In this document: positions 17,899 to 25,303 of the stretch, piece after piece
Layout: each line of letters opens with the position of its first letter
Position numbering within the stretch: position 1 is the stretch's first letter
Assembly (NCBI GenBank): GCA_965228445.1
Contig: OZ245813.1
Location: 3,720,001-3,784,000, forward strand
Source of the DNA: Thalassobaculum sp965228445
GTDB lineage: Bacteria > Pseudomonadota > Alphaproteobacteria > Thalassobaculales > Thalassobaculaceae
Length of the DNA stretch: 64,000 nt
Direction of reading: 5' to 3'
Translations under genes and position numbers: made by a program
Notes under the pieces: model-generated
The model's input: only the letters and a program-made list of their open reading frames with translations
What the model was told of the DNA's origin: nothing
Databases searched by the model: none

Positions 17899-19080
17899 TC
17901 AGTCCGCCGCCTCGGCGCCGAATTCGCGGGCGAGGTCGTTGGCGATGTCGGTGCGCTCCCAGCCGAAGCCGCCGTCCTTCTCCGCCGGACGGCCGAAATG
18001 GCCGTAGGCGGCGGTGCGGGCGTAGATCGGCTTCAGCAGGCCGAGATGCTCGCGGATGCCCCGCGGCGTCAGGCGCACCCGCTCGCGCAGGACGCGGCCG
18101 AGACGGTCCTCGTCCACCCGGCCGGTGCCCTGGGTGTCGACATAGACCGCGACCGGCTCCGGCACGCCGATGGCATAGGCCAGCTGGATCACGCATTTGT
18201 CGGCCAGGCCGGCGGCGACCACGTTCTTCGCCAGGTAGCGCGCGGCATAGGCGGCCGAGCGGTCGACCTTGGTCGGATCCTTGCCGGAGAAGGCGCCGCC
18301 GCCATGCGGGGCCGCCCCGCCATAGGTGTCGACGATGATCTTGCGGCCGGTCAGTCCGGCGTCGCCGTCCGGTCCGCCGATCACGAAGCGCCCGGTCGGG
18401 TTCACCAGAAGACGGTCGTCGGCCAGGGTCCAGCCTTCCGGCAGGGCCTCGGTGACGAACGGCTTCACCATGTCGCGCACGGCGTCCTGGTCGACCGACT
18501 CGTCGTGCTGGGTCGAGACCACGACCGTGTCGATGCCGACCGGCTTGCCGTTCTCGTAGCGCAGGGTGACCTGGCTCTTGCTGTCCGGGCCGAAGCGCGG
18601 CTCCTTGCCGGACTTCCGGGCCTCCGCCATCAGCCGCAGGATGCGGTGGGAGAACTGGATCGGCGCCGGCATCAGCTCTTCGGTCTCGTTGCAGGCATAG
18701 CCGAACATGATGCCCTGGTCGCCGGCACCCTCCTCGGCCTTGTTGCCGGCATCGACGCCGAGTGCGATGTCGGAGGACTGGGCGTGCAGCCGGTTGACGA
18801 TCTCGCAGGTCTTCCAGTGGAAGCCGTCCTGCTCGTAGCCGATGTCCTTGATCGCCTCGCGGGCGATGCCCTCCACCTCCTTCAGCACCGCCTCGGGGCC
18901 GCGGACCTCGCCGGCGATGGTGACGTGGTTCGTGGTCGCCAGGGTCTCGCACGCCACGCGCACGTCCTCGCCGGTGGCCAGGAAGGCGTCGAGCACGCTG
19001 TCGGACACCCGGTCGCAGACCTTGTCCGGATGGCCTTCGGAGACGGATTCACTGGTGAACAGCCATGTTCTGTCAGTCAT
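17899..19080 (-). CDS. metK: S-adenosylmethionine synthetase
   Basis: 393 residues, full length. N-terminal FTSESVSEGHPDKVCD (His17, Asp19 of the ATP site), GDQGIMFGYAC hexapeptide region, GGGAFSGKDPTKVDRSAAY (P-loop-like) and C-terminal YGHFGR are the family motifs. It makes SAM from methionine and ATP. It lies directly downstream of the betaine-synthesising methyltransferase (101-bp gap, same strand), an arrangement that would supply three SAM per betaine formed. The start codon lies in the loop of a small perfect hairpin (19072-19087). Confidence 0.96.
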   Translation of the reverse strand: MTDRTWLFTSESVSEGHPDKVCDRVSDSVLDAFLATGEDVRVACETLATTNHVTIAGEVRGPEAVLKEVEGIAREAIKDIGYEQDGFHWKTCEIVNRLHAQSSDIALGVDAGNKAEEGAGDQGIMFGYACNETEELMPAPIQFSHRILRLMAEARKSGKEPRFGPDSKSQVTLRYENGKPVGIDTVVVSTQHDESVDQDAVRDMVKPFVTEALPEGWTLADDRLLVNPTGRFVIGGPDGDAGLTGRKIIVDTYGGAAPHGGGAFSGKDPTKVDRSAAYAARYLAKNVVAAGLADKCVIQLAYAIGVPEPVAVYVDTQGTGRVDEDRLGRVLRERVRLTPRGIREHLGLLKPIYARTAAYGHFGRPAEKDGGFGWERTDIANDLAREFGAEAAD

Positions 19081-19087
19081 GTCTGAC
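19072..19087 (-). promoter_or_regulatory. Small hairpin presenting the metK start codon
   Basis: In the mRNA sense GTCAG-ACATGA-CTGAC forms a 5-bp perfect stem with the metK ATG inside its six-base loop. Could tune initiation, or be chance; the stem is short. Confidence 0.3.
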
Positions 19088-19181
19088 GGTCCTCTTCTGT
19101 TGTCGGGAACGGGCGCCGGGGCGGGGCTGCGGGAAAGCGCGCGCCGCCCCGGCGCCGTGAAGTCGGGATTGTCTCGGCCGG

Positions 19182-20876
19182 TCAGTCCGGCTTGCGGAAG
19201 ATCTGGATGCCCCAGGCGAGATAGCCGGCATCGGCGGCCGTCACCCAGTTCTCCAGCCCGACGATCATCTTGTCGAGATACTCGGCCGATGCGCCGCTCT
19301 CGCGCAGCTTGTCGTAGTTCGCGACCAGATCCTCGCGCACCCGGTCGTAGTGGGTGCGGAGCTGGTTGGTCATCTCGCGCTGCTCGACGGTCTCCAGACC
19401 GGCCGAGGCGGCCGCCTCGCGGTAGAACCGCATGGAGCCGAGCGAGGTGAGCTGGAGGCGGTCATAGACCGGCTGCAGCACACCCTCGGGCACGTCGTCG
19501 GCCTGCATCGGGTCGGTGAAGATGAAGTGGCCGCCCGGCTTCAGCACCCGGTGCACCTCGGCCAGAACCTTGGCCCGCTGGTCGGAGTGCAGGATCGCAT
19601 CCTGGCTCCACACCACGTCGTAGCTGCCCTCGGGCTCCGGAATGTCCTCGAACACGCCGTGGATGACCTTGATCTTGTCGGCCAGTCGATCGCGCCGGAT
19701 CTTGCTGCGGTTGGTGTCGTTCTGGATCTCAGAGATGTTCAGGCAGGTGGCGCTGTTGCCGTAGCGCTTCACCAGCCGGCGCATCGCGCCGCCATAGCCG
19801 GCACCGATATCCAGCACGCGGGAGTTCTGATCCAGGCCCGGCAGGGCTTCCGCCATCTGGTCGATGGTGGTGTCGCTGGCCTCGCGGATCACCTTGGTGT
19901 CGTCATAGATGCCGACATGCAGGTCCTCGCCGCCCCAGACCATGCTGTAGAAGGTGTCGGCGTCCTCGCTGTCGTAATAGTCCTCGGCGACGTCGCGGAC
20001 ATCGGTCTCGCCTTCGTCGCGGGTGCCGCCGCCCCAGCGCACCACATGCAGGGTCGATTTCTCGGCGACGTGGATGAAGAAATCCGGGTCGGCGTCGGCG
20101 TAGGTCTCCTGGAAGTCGCCATAGGTGCGCACCCGCTGGAACCCGGCCTCCGACAGCAGGCGCCGGACGTAATTCTTGCGGATCGGGCACATGTTGAGCG
20201 TGTATTCGGAGCCGTCCGGGAAGCTGTATTTGAAGCGGGCCAGGCCCTCGTCGATATGCTCGGGCTCGGCCGTCACCTTGTCGCCGGCGTAGTAGTACTT
20301 GTGCTTGGTGCTGAACCCGTGGTCGAGCATGGCGTCGTAGTTGCGCTGGTCGAGGATCAGGATGCCGTCATGCTTCAGCGCGGCGTAGAACTCGGCGAGC
20401 GCGCGGCGGCGGTCGGACTCGGTATGCAGGTGGGTGAACGAGTTGCCGAGGCAGATGATCGCGTCGTACTTGCCCTGGATGTCCCGGTTCAGCCAGCGCC
20501 AGTCGGCCTGGACCGTCTTCAGGATCAGGCCGCGGGACTGGGCGTTCTGGAACGCCTTCGCCACCATCGCCGCCGAGCCGTCGGAGGAGGTCACGTTGAA
20601 GCCGGCCTCCTGGAGCCGCACCGAGTGGAAGCCTGTCCCACAAGCGACGTCGAGCACGGTCTCCTTGCCGCGGGCGCGCAGCACGTCGATGAAGAACTGC
20701 CCCTCACCCTCGGCCCGGGCGCGCCAGTCGATCAGCTCGTCCCACTTCTCGACGAAGGACATGATGTACTCGCCGCGATAGAGGTCGGTGTCGCGGTTTT
20801 CCAGCGGGTTCTCGCCGTATGCCTGTTCGTCGAGCTGCAGCTCGGCGTTGCTCGTCTGTCGGGCGGTCTGCTCCAT
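19182..20876 (-). CDS. Glycine/sarcosine/dimethylglycine N-methyltransferase fusion (GSMT-SDMT)
   Basis: 564 residues; GGAGG lies five bases before the ATG. Two class I SAM-methyltransferase domains: residues about 30-275 with motif VLDVACGTGFHS (74-85) match glycine sarcosine N-methyltransferase; residues about 300-564 with VLDIGAGYGGAM (354-365) match sarcosine dimethylglycine methyltransferase. Halophiles such as Halorhodospira encode these as two proteins; Actinopolyspora-type enzymes are fused as here. It methylates glycine three times to glycine betaine, an osmoprotectant. metK follows on the same strand. The upstream leader is unusually long, which may allow salt-dependent control. Confidence 0.9.
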   Translation of the reverse strand: MEQTARQTSNAELQLDEQAYGENPLENRDTDLYRGEYIMSFVEKWDELIDWRARAEGEGQFFIDVLRARGKETVLDVACGTGFHSVRLQEAGFNVTSSDGSAAMVAKAFQNAQSRGLILKTVQADWRWLNRDIQGKYDAIICLGNSFTHLHTESDRRRALAEFYAALKHDGILILDQRNYDAMLDHGFSTKHKYYYAGDKVTAEPEHIDEGLARFKYSFPDGSEYTLNMCPIRKNYVRRLLSEAGFQRVRTYGDFQETYADADPDFFIHVAEKSTLHVVRWGGGTRDEGETDVRDVAEDYYDSEDADTFYSMVWGGEDLHVGIYDDTKVIREASDTTIDQMAEALPGLDQNSRVLDIGAGYGGAMRRLVKRYGNSATCLNISEIQNDTNRSKIRRDRLADKIKVIHGVFEDIPEPEGSYDVVWSQDAILHSDQRAKVLAEVHRVLKPGGHFIFTDPMQADDVPEGVLQPVYDRLQLTSLGSMRFYREAAASAGLETVEQREMTNQLRTHYDRVREDLVANYDKLRESGASAEYLDKMIVGLENWVTAADAGYLAWGIQIFRKPD

Positions 20877-21171
20877 GGTGGCCTCCGGTCGTTGTGGGGG
20901 ACCGGGCGTCCGGGTGCGTGAAAAGGCGCCGCGTTCGGCGTCTGATCCGGCCTCCCGGCCCGGTCACGGGTTCGGGCCGTTCCCGCAGCCGTTCGGCGCG
21001 GGGCGGCGATACACGGTTTGATCCGGTCGCGGCCGACCCTCCCGGCGGCCTTGTCGGCCGCACGGCCGGGCCGCGAGGGCGTTGGTGGTGGCGGGCGCTG
21101 CCGGCCCGCGTTCTTGATCTTGGGGCGACGGAAATCCTTTTCGCCGCCCGGTTCGTTGGCTTCGCCCGCCG

Positions 21172-21194
21172 GTGTCGGTCGGGGAAACCGACAC
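21172..21194 (-). other. Stem-loop in the methyltransferase leader
   Basis: Perfect 8-bp arms GTGTCGGT / ACCGACAC with a 7-base loop, about 300 bp upstream of the glycine methyltransferase start. No known riboswitch class was matched. Confidence 0.35.
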
Positions 21195-21439
21195 GAGAAG
21201 CGCGTCGGTTGCAGCATGTTTAATGTCCTGTTTTCGACATAACAAGCCGGAATACGACACGAAACCGGGTTGACATCCCATAGGGCGTTGATCGTGCTGG
21301 ATAAAGCCCGGCCGAAAAAATCTTATATGTTGCCGATGTTTAGCTGTATCTGGACAGGGTCCGCTCCGGGCGCGTGCACAGCGTGCGCCCCGTGTCGTTC
21401 CGGGGGTTGACGATACGCCGCAGCGCAGCATCTAGACGC

Positions 21440-21462
21440 TTGCGATTGAGAGTCGCTCGCAA
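21440..21462. promoter_or_regulatory. Iron-box-like (Fur-type) repeat upstream of the exbB operon
   Basis: Outer arms TTGCGA / TCGCAA (spacer 11) enclose a second match TTGAGA-GTCGC-TCGCAA, close to the TTGAGA-N5-TCTCAA form of Fur-type sites (one arm mismatch). It lies about 45 bp upstream of the leader ORF. TonB systems are commonly iron-repressed, which fits, but the regulator is inferred. Confidence 0.4.
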
Positions 21463-21504
21463 TAAAGTCCGCAGCGACCGATTTCCGAATTAAGGAGCCG
21501 AAAA

Positions 21505-21573
21505 ATGCGCAAGGCTCACTGCGCGACCTGCTGCAATGGCCTAGGGTCGGGCGACCGCGAGGTGCTGGAATGA
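21505..21573 (+). CDS. Small Cys-containing leader ORF coupled to exbB
   Basis: 22 residues (ATG at 21505, TGA at 21571-21573). A strong Shine-Dalgarno, AAGGAG, lies seven bases before its ATG, whereas exbB has none of comparable strength, and its stop overlaps the exbB ATG (ATGA). The peptide begins MRKAH and contains the cluster HCATCCNG with three Cys. No family recognised. The layout suggests that exbB translation depends on reading this ORF. Possible roles: attenuating leader peptide sensing metal or Cys-tRNA, or simply a ribosome-loading device. Confidence 0.55.
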   Translation: MRKAHCATCCNGLGSGDREVLE

Positions 21574-22445
21574 ACGATACCGTCGGAACGGCGGCGACTG
21601 CCGGGACAACCGATCCCGCCGCCGTGTCGGCCGCCGTGCCTGCCGCCGTACCTGCCGACGCCCCCGCGACGGGTGATGCCGTCACGGGCGCGAGCGATGC
21701 TGCGCTGGCGATCGGCGCGGCCGAGCAGGACTGGCTGACCACCCTGACCGATATGCTGGCCGCCGGTGGGCCGGTGGTGGCGATCCTGCTGGTCATGTCG
21801 GTGATCGCGCTGGCGATCGTGCTGGTGAAGCTCTGGCAGTTCGGCGTCGCCCGGCTGGGCGAGCGTGCCTCGACCCGCAAGGCGCTGGCGCTGGTCCGTG
21901 CCGGCCGGCCGCATGACGCCCTGGCGGTTGTTCGCAGCAAGCGCAATCCGGTGGCCCAGGCCGTCGCCCGCGCCCTGGTGGGCCAGCTGCGGGGGCTGCC
22001 GGAGCACACGGTCCGCGAGGAGGCCCTGCGGTTCGGCGGCGACCTGCTGGAGGAGCTGCGCGGCTATCTGCGGCCGCTGGAGGTGATCGCCTCCCTGGCG
22101 CCGCTGCTCGGCCTGTTCGGTACCGTGCTGGGCATGATCGGCGCGTTCCAGCAGCTGGAGGCGGCCGGCAACCAGGTGAACCCGGCGGTGCTCTCCGGCG
22201 GCATCTGGGAGGCGCTGCTGACCACCGCGGTGGGCCTGGCGGTCGCCATCCCGGCGGTTGCGGCCCTGAACTGGCTGGAGCGCATCGTCGAGCGCACCGC
22301 CCACGACATGGACAGCGCCATCACGGGCGTCTTCACACAGGATCTCTCCACGAATGTGGGGGAAAGCGACGGTCATGGCTACGAGCGCGACTACCAGCGC
22401 GGACACGGTCCCGCCCGCCTACGCACGGCGGCGGCTGGCGAATAG
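21570..22445 (+). CDS. exbB: ExbB/TolQ-family proton channel subunit
   Basis: 291 residues. An Ala/Pro/Thr-rich N-terminal tail of about 50 residues precedes three membrane helices at about 66-88, 171-193 and 214-236; the segment LAPLLGLFGTVLGMIGAF and the Thr-rich EALLTTAVGLAVAIPAVAALNW are MotA/TolQ/ExbB signatures. With ExbD it uses the proton gradient to drive TonB. The ATG overlaps the stop of the Cys-containing leader ORF, and the last 71 bp overlap exbD in another frame, so the C-terminal tail is a by-product of that overlap. Confidence 0.93.
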   Translation: MNDTVGTAATAGTTDPAAVSAAVPAAVPADAPATGDAVTGASDAALAIGAAEQDWLTTLTDMLAAGGPVVAILLVMSVIALAIVLVKLWQFGVARLGERASTRKALALVRAGRPHDALAVVRSKRNPVAQAVARALVGQLRGLPEHTVREEALRFGGDLLEELRGYLRPLEVIASLAPLLGLFGTVLGMIGAFQQLEAAGNQVNPAVLSGGIWEALLTTAVGLAVAIPAVAALNWLERIVERTAHDMDSAITGVFTQDLSTNVGESDGHGYERDYQRGHGPARLRTAAAGE

Positions 22446-22830
22446 CGGGCGCCGCCGCCGGGCGGTCATCAGCCTCACGCCACTGATCGACGTGGTGTTC
22501 ATTCTGCTGGTGTTCTTCATGCTGGCCTCCAGCTTCCTGGACTGGCGGACCATCGATCTGGCCGCGCCGGCCTCGGCGGGGGCGGGCAGCGAGATGACGG
22601 GCGCCATGCTGCTGGAGGTCCGGCCCGACGGGCTGCGCCTGAGCGGCCATATGGTCACCCTGGACGAGGCCGAGCGGAAGATCATGATGAAGGTGCGCGA
22701 GAAGGCCGATCAGCGCGTGCTGATCAAGCCGGCCGAGGGCGTCGCCCTGCAGGACACCGTGCGGGTGCTCGACCGTCTCTCGGCGGCCGGCGTCACCAAC
22801 ATGTCCTTCGTGCGCGGCGGCGGCCGGTAG
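22375..22830 (+). CDS. exbD: ExbD-family protein 1 (with proton-site Asp)
   Basis: 151 residues from the ATG at 22375, which follows GGGGGAAAG; an ATG at 22354 is less well placed. A basic cytoplasmic head, one membrane helix beginning SLTPLIDVVFILLVFFML with the essential Asp at residue 39 (equivalent of E. coli ExbD Asp25), then a periplasmic domain (VRPDGLRLSGHMVTL...RVLIKPAEGVALQDTVRVLDRL). It starts inside exbB (71-bp overlap) and is followed after 9 bp by a second ExbD. Confidence 0.92.
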   Translation: MATSATTSADTVPPAYARRRLANSGRRRRAVISLTPLIDVVFILLVFFMLASSFLDWRTIDLAAPASAGAGSEMTGAMLLEVRPDGLRLSGHMVTLDEAERKIMMKVREKADQRVLIKPAEGVALQDTVRVLDRLSAAGVTNMSFVRGGGR

Positions 22831-22839
22831 GAGCGATCC

Positions 22840-23253
22840 ATGCCACTCGTCAGACAGCGCCCGAAGAACGAGGACGACCGGATCCTGCCGCTGATCAACG
22901 TCGTCTTCCTGCTGCTGATCTTCTTCATGCTGGCCGGACGGCTGGCGGCGACCGACCCGTTCCAGATCGATCCGCCGGTCTCGACCAGCGAGGGGCTGGT
23001 GACGGTGGAGGATCTGCTGGTGCAGGTCGGCGTCGACGGCCGGTTGGCCCTGAACGGCGAGGAGATGGCCGAGGAGGCGCTTGGCGCCGCGGTCGCCGAG
23101 CGGCTCGCCGAAGGCGGCGCGGCTGCCGCCCCGGTGCGGCTGAAGGCGGACGGCACCGTGGAGGCGACCCGGGTGGTGGCGATCATGGAACTGCTGCGCA
23201 CCGCCGGCGTCAAATCGGTCCAGCTCCTGACCCTTCCGGCCGGAGACGGATGA
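22840..23253 (+). CDS. exbD: ExbD-family protein 2 with Asn at the proton site
   Basis: 137 residues. The membrane helix reads ILPLINVVFLLLIFFMLAG: Asn20 stands where ExbD1 and E. coli ExbD have the proton-carrying Asp. The codon is AAC at about 22897-22899. The periplasmic domain is otherwise normal (VQVGVDGRLALNGEEM...VRLKADGTVEATRVVAIMELLRTAG). ExbD works as a dimer inside an ExbB pentamer, so a D/N heterodimer with ExbD1 is an obvious possibility. Its stop overlaps the tonB start by 4 bp. Confidence 0.9.
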   Translation: MPLVRQRPKNEDDRILPLINVVFLLLIFFMLAGRLAATDPFQIDPPVSTSEGLVTVEDLLVQVGVDGRLALNGEEMAEEALGAAVAERLAEGGAAAAPVRLKADGTVEATRVVAIMELLRTAGVKSVQLLTLPAGDG

Positions 23254-24302
23254 TGCGGATCCGCTCACGTCATATGGGGGTGGCGTTCGGCGTGGCCCTG
23301 GCGATTCATGTCGCCGCCGCCATCGCCATGGTGCTCGAGCCGGAGAAGAAGGGGGCCGCGGCCACCGGCATGGGCGGCATCCAGGTGTCGCTCGGCCCGG
23401 CCGGCGGCGTGCCGGGCAGCACGGCCTCGGTGGTGAGCGAGATCGACAAGGCCGATCCGGTCGACCCCGCCGCCGCTCCGGTGGCCCAGCCCGACACCAC
23501 CCAGCCGGAGAAGACCGAGACCCAGGAACCGCCACCGGAGACGGCAAAGCCGATCGAGCCGCCGCCGCCCGCGCCGGTCGATGTGCCTGTCGAGACGGCC
23601 GAACTGGTCCAGAAGGTCGATGAGGTCATCGCCATCGACAAGGTGGAGAAGGTCGAGACCGTCGAACCGCCGGAGCCGGTGAAGATCGAACGGCCGGAAC
23701 CGCCCGAGAAGCCGGTGGAAGTGAAGCCGGAGCCGGTCACGGTCGCCCGGGTCGAGCCGGAGACCCCGCCGGTCGACACGCCGCCGATGCCGGTGACCCG
23801 GCCGGAGCCGCCGAAGCCCCAGAAGCTGGAGCGGACGAAGGTCGAGCCGACCCCGGTGCCGCAGCAGACCGCCGCCGTGGCGGTGGAGGCCCCGACCAAG
23901 GCGCAGGCGCAGCCGGCCCCGTCCCAGAGCCAGGGTGCGGCCGGCCGCAGCGGCGTCGGCCAGTCGCCCTTGTCCGGCAGCGCGGAGTCCAGCAGCGGCG
24001 GCGGACGCCCCGGTGTGTCGGTCGACTACGCCTCGATCCTGCAGGCCTGGCTGGAGGACCATAAGGAATATCCCCGCCGCGCCCGCAGCCGGCGTCAGGA
24101 GGGGGTCGTGATGCTGTATTTCGTCATGGACCGGAACGGCAATGTGCTCGAGTACCGGATCGACCGCAGTTCCGGCTACGACCTGCTCGACCGCGAGGTG
24201 GAGCAGATGATCCGGCGCGCCCAGCCGCTGCCGCCCTTGCCGGCCGAGATGGCCCAGGCCCGCCTCGAACTGGTCGTCCCGGTGCAGTTCCAGTTGCGCT
24301 AG
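23250..24302 (+). CDS. tonB: TonB energy transducer
   Basis: 350 residues. N-terminal signal anchor (about 9-29) contains His20, the same position as the functional His20 of E. coli TonB. Residues about 70-225 are a Pro/Glu/Val/Lys-rich periplasmic spacer with many PEP and KPEPV-like repeats; a Ser/Gly linker leads to the C-terminal domain (about 262-350: LEDHKEYPRRARSRRQEGVV...VLEYRIDRSSGYDLLDREV). It carries energy from ExbBD to outer-membrane receptors, none of which is encoded here. Last gene of the operon. Confidence 0.93.
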   Translation: MMRIRSRHMGVAFGVALAIHVAAAIAMVLEPEKKGAAATGMGGIQVSLGPAGGVPGSTASVVSEIDKADPVDPAAAPVAQPDTTQPEKTETQEPPPETAKPIEPPPPAPVDVPVETAELVQKVDEVIAIDKVEKVETVEPPEPVKIERPEPPEKPVEVKPEPVTVARVEPETPPVDTPPMPVTRPEPPKPQKLERTKVEPTPVPQQTAAVAVEAPTKAQAQPAPSQSQGAAGRSGVGQSPLSGSAESSSGGGRPGVSVDYASILQAWLEDHKEYPRRARSRRQEGVVMLYFVMDRNGNVLEYRIDRSSGYDLLDREVEQMIRRAQPLPPLPAEMAQARLELVVPVQFQLR

Positions 24303-24360
24303 GACGATTGTCCCGCCCCGGCTTTCGTCCCTATCCTGGCGAAAAGTCGGGGAGGGGACG

Positions 24361-25248
24361 ATGTCGGACGGCGACCGCACGACCAGCTATTTCACCGAGA
24401 CCGCGTCCGTGGAGACCGTTCTGGCCCGCATGGGCGAACCGGAGGACCCACGCCTCGCCGAGGTGATGCGCGCGGTGATCGACCACCTGCACGCGGTGGT
24501 GAAGGAGGTCGAGCCGACCTATGGCGAATGGATGGCGGCGATCCGGTTCCTGACCGAGACCGGACAGATGTGCGACGACCGCCGCCAGGAATACATCCTG
24601 CTCTCCGACGTGCTCGGCGTGTCGATGCTGGTCGATGCGATCAACACGCGGCGGCCGGGCGGCGCGACCGAGAACACGGTGCTGGGGCCGTTCCATGTGG
24701 ACGGCGCGCCGGAGCTGGCGATGGGCGAGACGATCTCCCAGGACGGCCAGGGCGAGCCGCTGTTGGTGCGCGGCCGGGTGGTGGACGGCGCCGGCCGGCC
24801 GGTGGAAGGGGCGGTGATCGACACCTGGCAGACCAGCCATGACGGCTTCTACGACCTGCAGCAGCCGGATGTGCAGCCGGAGAACAACCTGCGCGGCGTC
24901 TTTCGAACCGGGGCGGCCGGCCGCTTCTCCTACCGCTCGGTCAAGCCGAGCTTCTATCCGATCCCCGATGACGGGCCGGTGGGCCGGCTGCTGCACGGGC
25001 TGGGGCGGGGGAATATCCGGCCGGCCCATCTGCATTACATCGTCAGCGCCCCCGGCTTCGAGACGGTGACCACCCACATCTTCGTCCATGACGACCCGTA
25101 TCTGGACAGCGATGCGGTCTTCGGGGTGAAGCGGAGCCTGATCCGGGAGTTCGTACGGCACGACGATCCCACCCAGGCCGCCGAGTTCGGGGTCGCCAAC
25201 CCGTTCTGGACAGTGGAGACCGATTTCGTCCTGACCCCCGCCGCCTGA
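24361..25248 (+). CDS. Intradiol ring-cleavage dioxygenase (hydroxyquinol/catechol 1,2-dioxygenase type)
   Basis: 295 residues with a strong GGGGAGGGG Shine-Dalgarno. Family features: N-terminal dimerisation helices (about 20-95), then the Fe(III) ligands Tyr164 (DGFYD), Tyr199 (PSFYPIP), His223 and His225 (RPAHLH). Length and the WQTSHDGFYDLQQPD context resemble hydroxyquinol 1,2-dioxygenases, which give maleylacetate, more than catechol enzymes; the exact substrate is not certain. It stands 58 bp after tonB with no terminator seen between, so it may be read through from the TonB operon. No maleylacetate reductase is adjacent. Confidence 0.85.
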   Translation: MSDGDRTTSYFTETASVETVLARMGEPEDPRLAEVMRAVIDHLHAVVKEVEPTYGEWMAAIRFLTETGQMCDDRRQEYILLSDVLGVSMLVDAINTRRPGGATENTVLGPFHVDGAPELAMGETISQDGQGEPLLVRGRVVDGAGRPVEGAVIDTWQTSHDGFYDLQQPDVQPENNLRGVFRTGAAGRFSYRSVKPSFYPIPDDGPVGRLLHGLGRGNIRPAHLHYIVSAPGFETVTTHIFVHDDPYLDSDAVFGVKRSLIREFVRHDDPTQAAEFGVANPFWTVETDFVLTPAA

Positions 25249-25251
25249 ACG

Positions 25252-25281
25252 AAAACGGCCCGCCTCCGAGGGGGCGGGCCG
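25252..25281 (-). terminator. Hairpin terminator for the 5'-nucleotidase gene (possibly bidirectional)
   Basis: Perfect 9-bp arms CGGCCCGCC / GGCGGGCCG with an 8-base loop; on the minus strand the stem is followed by GTTTTCG. It lies between the convergent dioxygenase and nucleotidase genes. Confidence 0.75.
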
Positions 25282-25303
25282 CTGGCATTCGATTGCCCTA
25301 CCG

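Larger units (their letters stand above)
20877..21504. other. 628-bp divergent intergenic region between the methyltransferase and exbB leader
   Basis: No convincing gene. It contains a GC-rich segment (20880-21170), a hairpin GTGTCGGT/ACCGACAC at 21172-21194, a TTGACA hexamer at 21270-21275 with no good -10 partner, an AT-rich patch around 21315-21330 (TATAAG on the minus strand), and an iron-box-like repeat at 21440-21462. It must hold both promoters. Confidence 0.6.

Noticed and set aside
21010..21032. Sequence ACGGTTTGATCCGG resembling part of a SAM-II riboswitch
   Set aside because: It is on the strand opposite to the methyltransferase and metK genes, and no pseudoknot-forming partner is visible.
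21270..21298. TTGACA hexamer as a sigma-70 promoter for the exbB operon
   Set aside because: No acceptable -10 hexamer at 16-18 bp spacing.
20732..21431. Open frames upstream of the glycine methyltransferase on the minus strand
   Set aside because: Arg/Pro-rich, overlapping one another, without domain signal or good start sites; treated as leader DNA.
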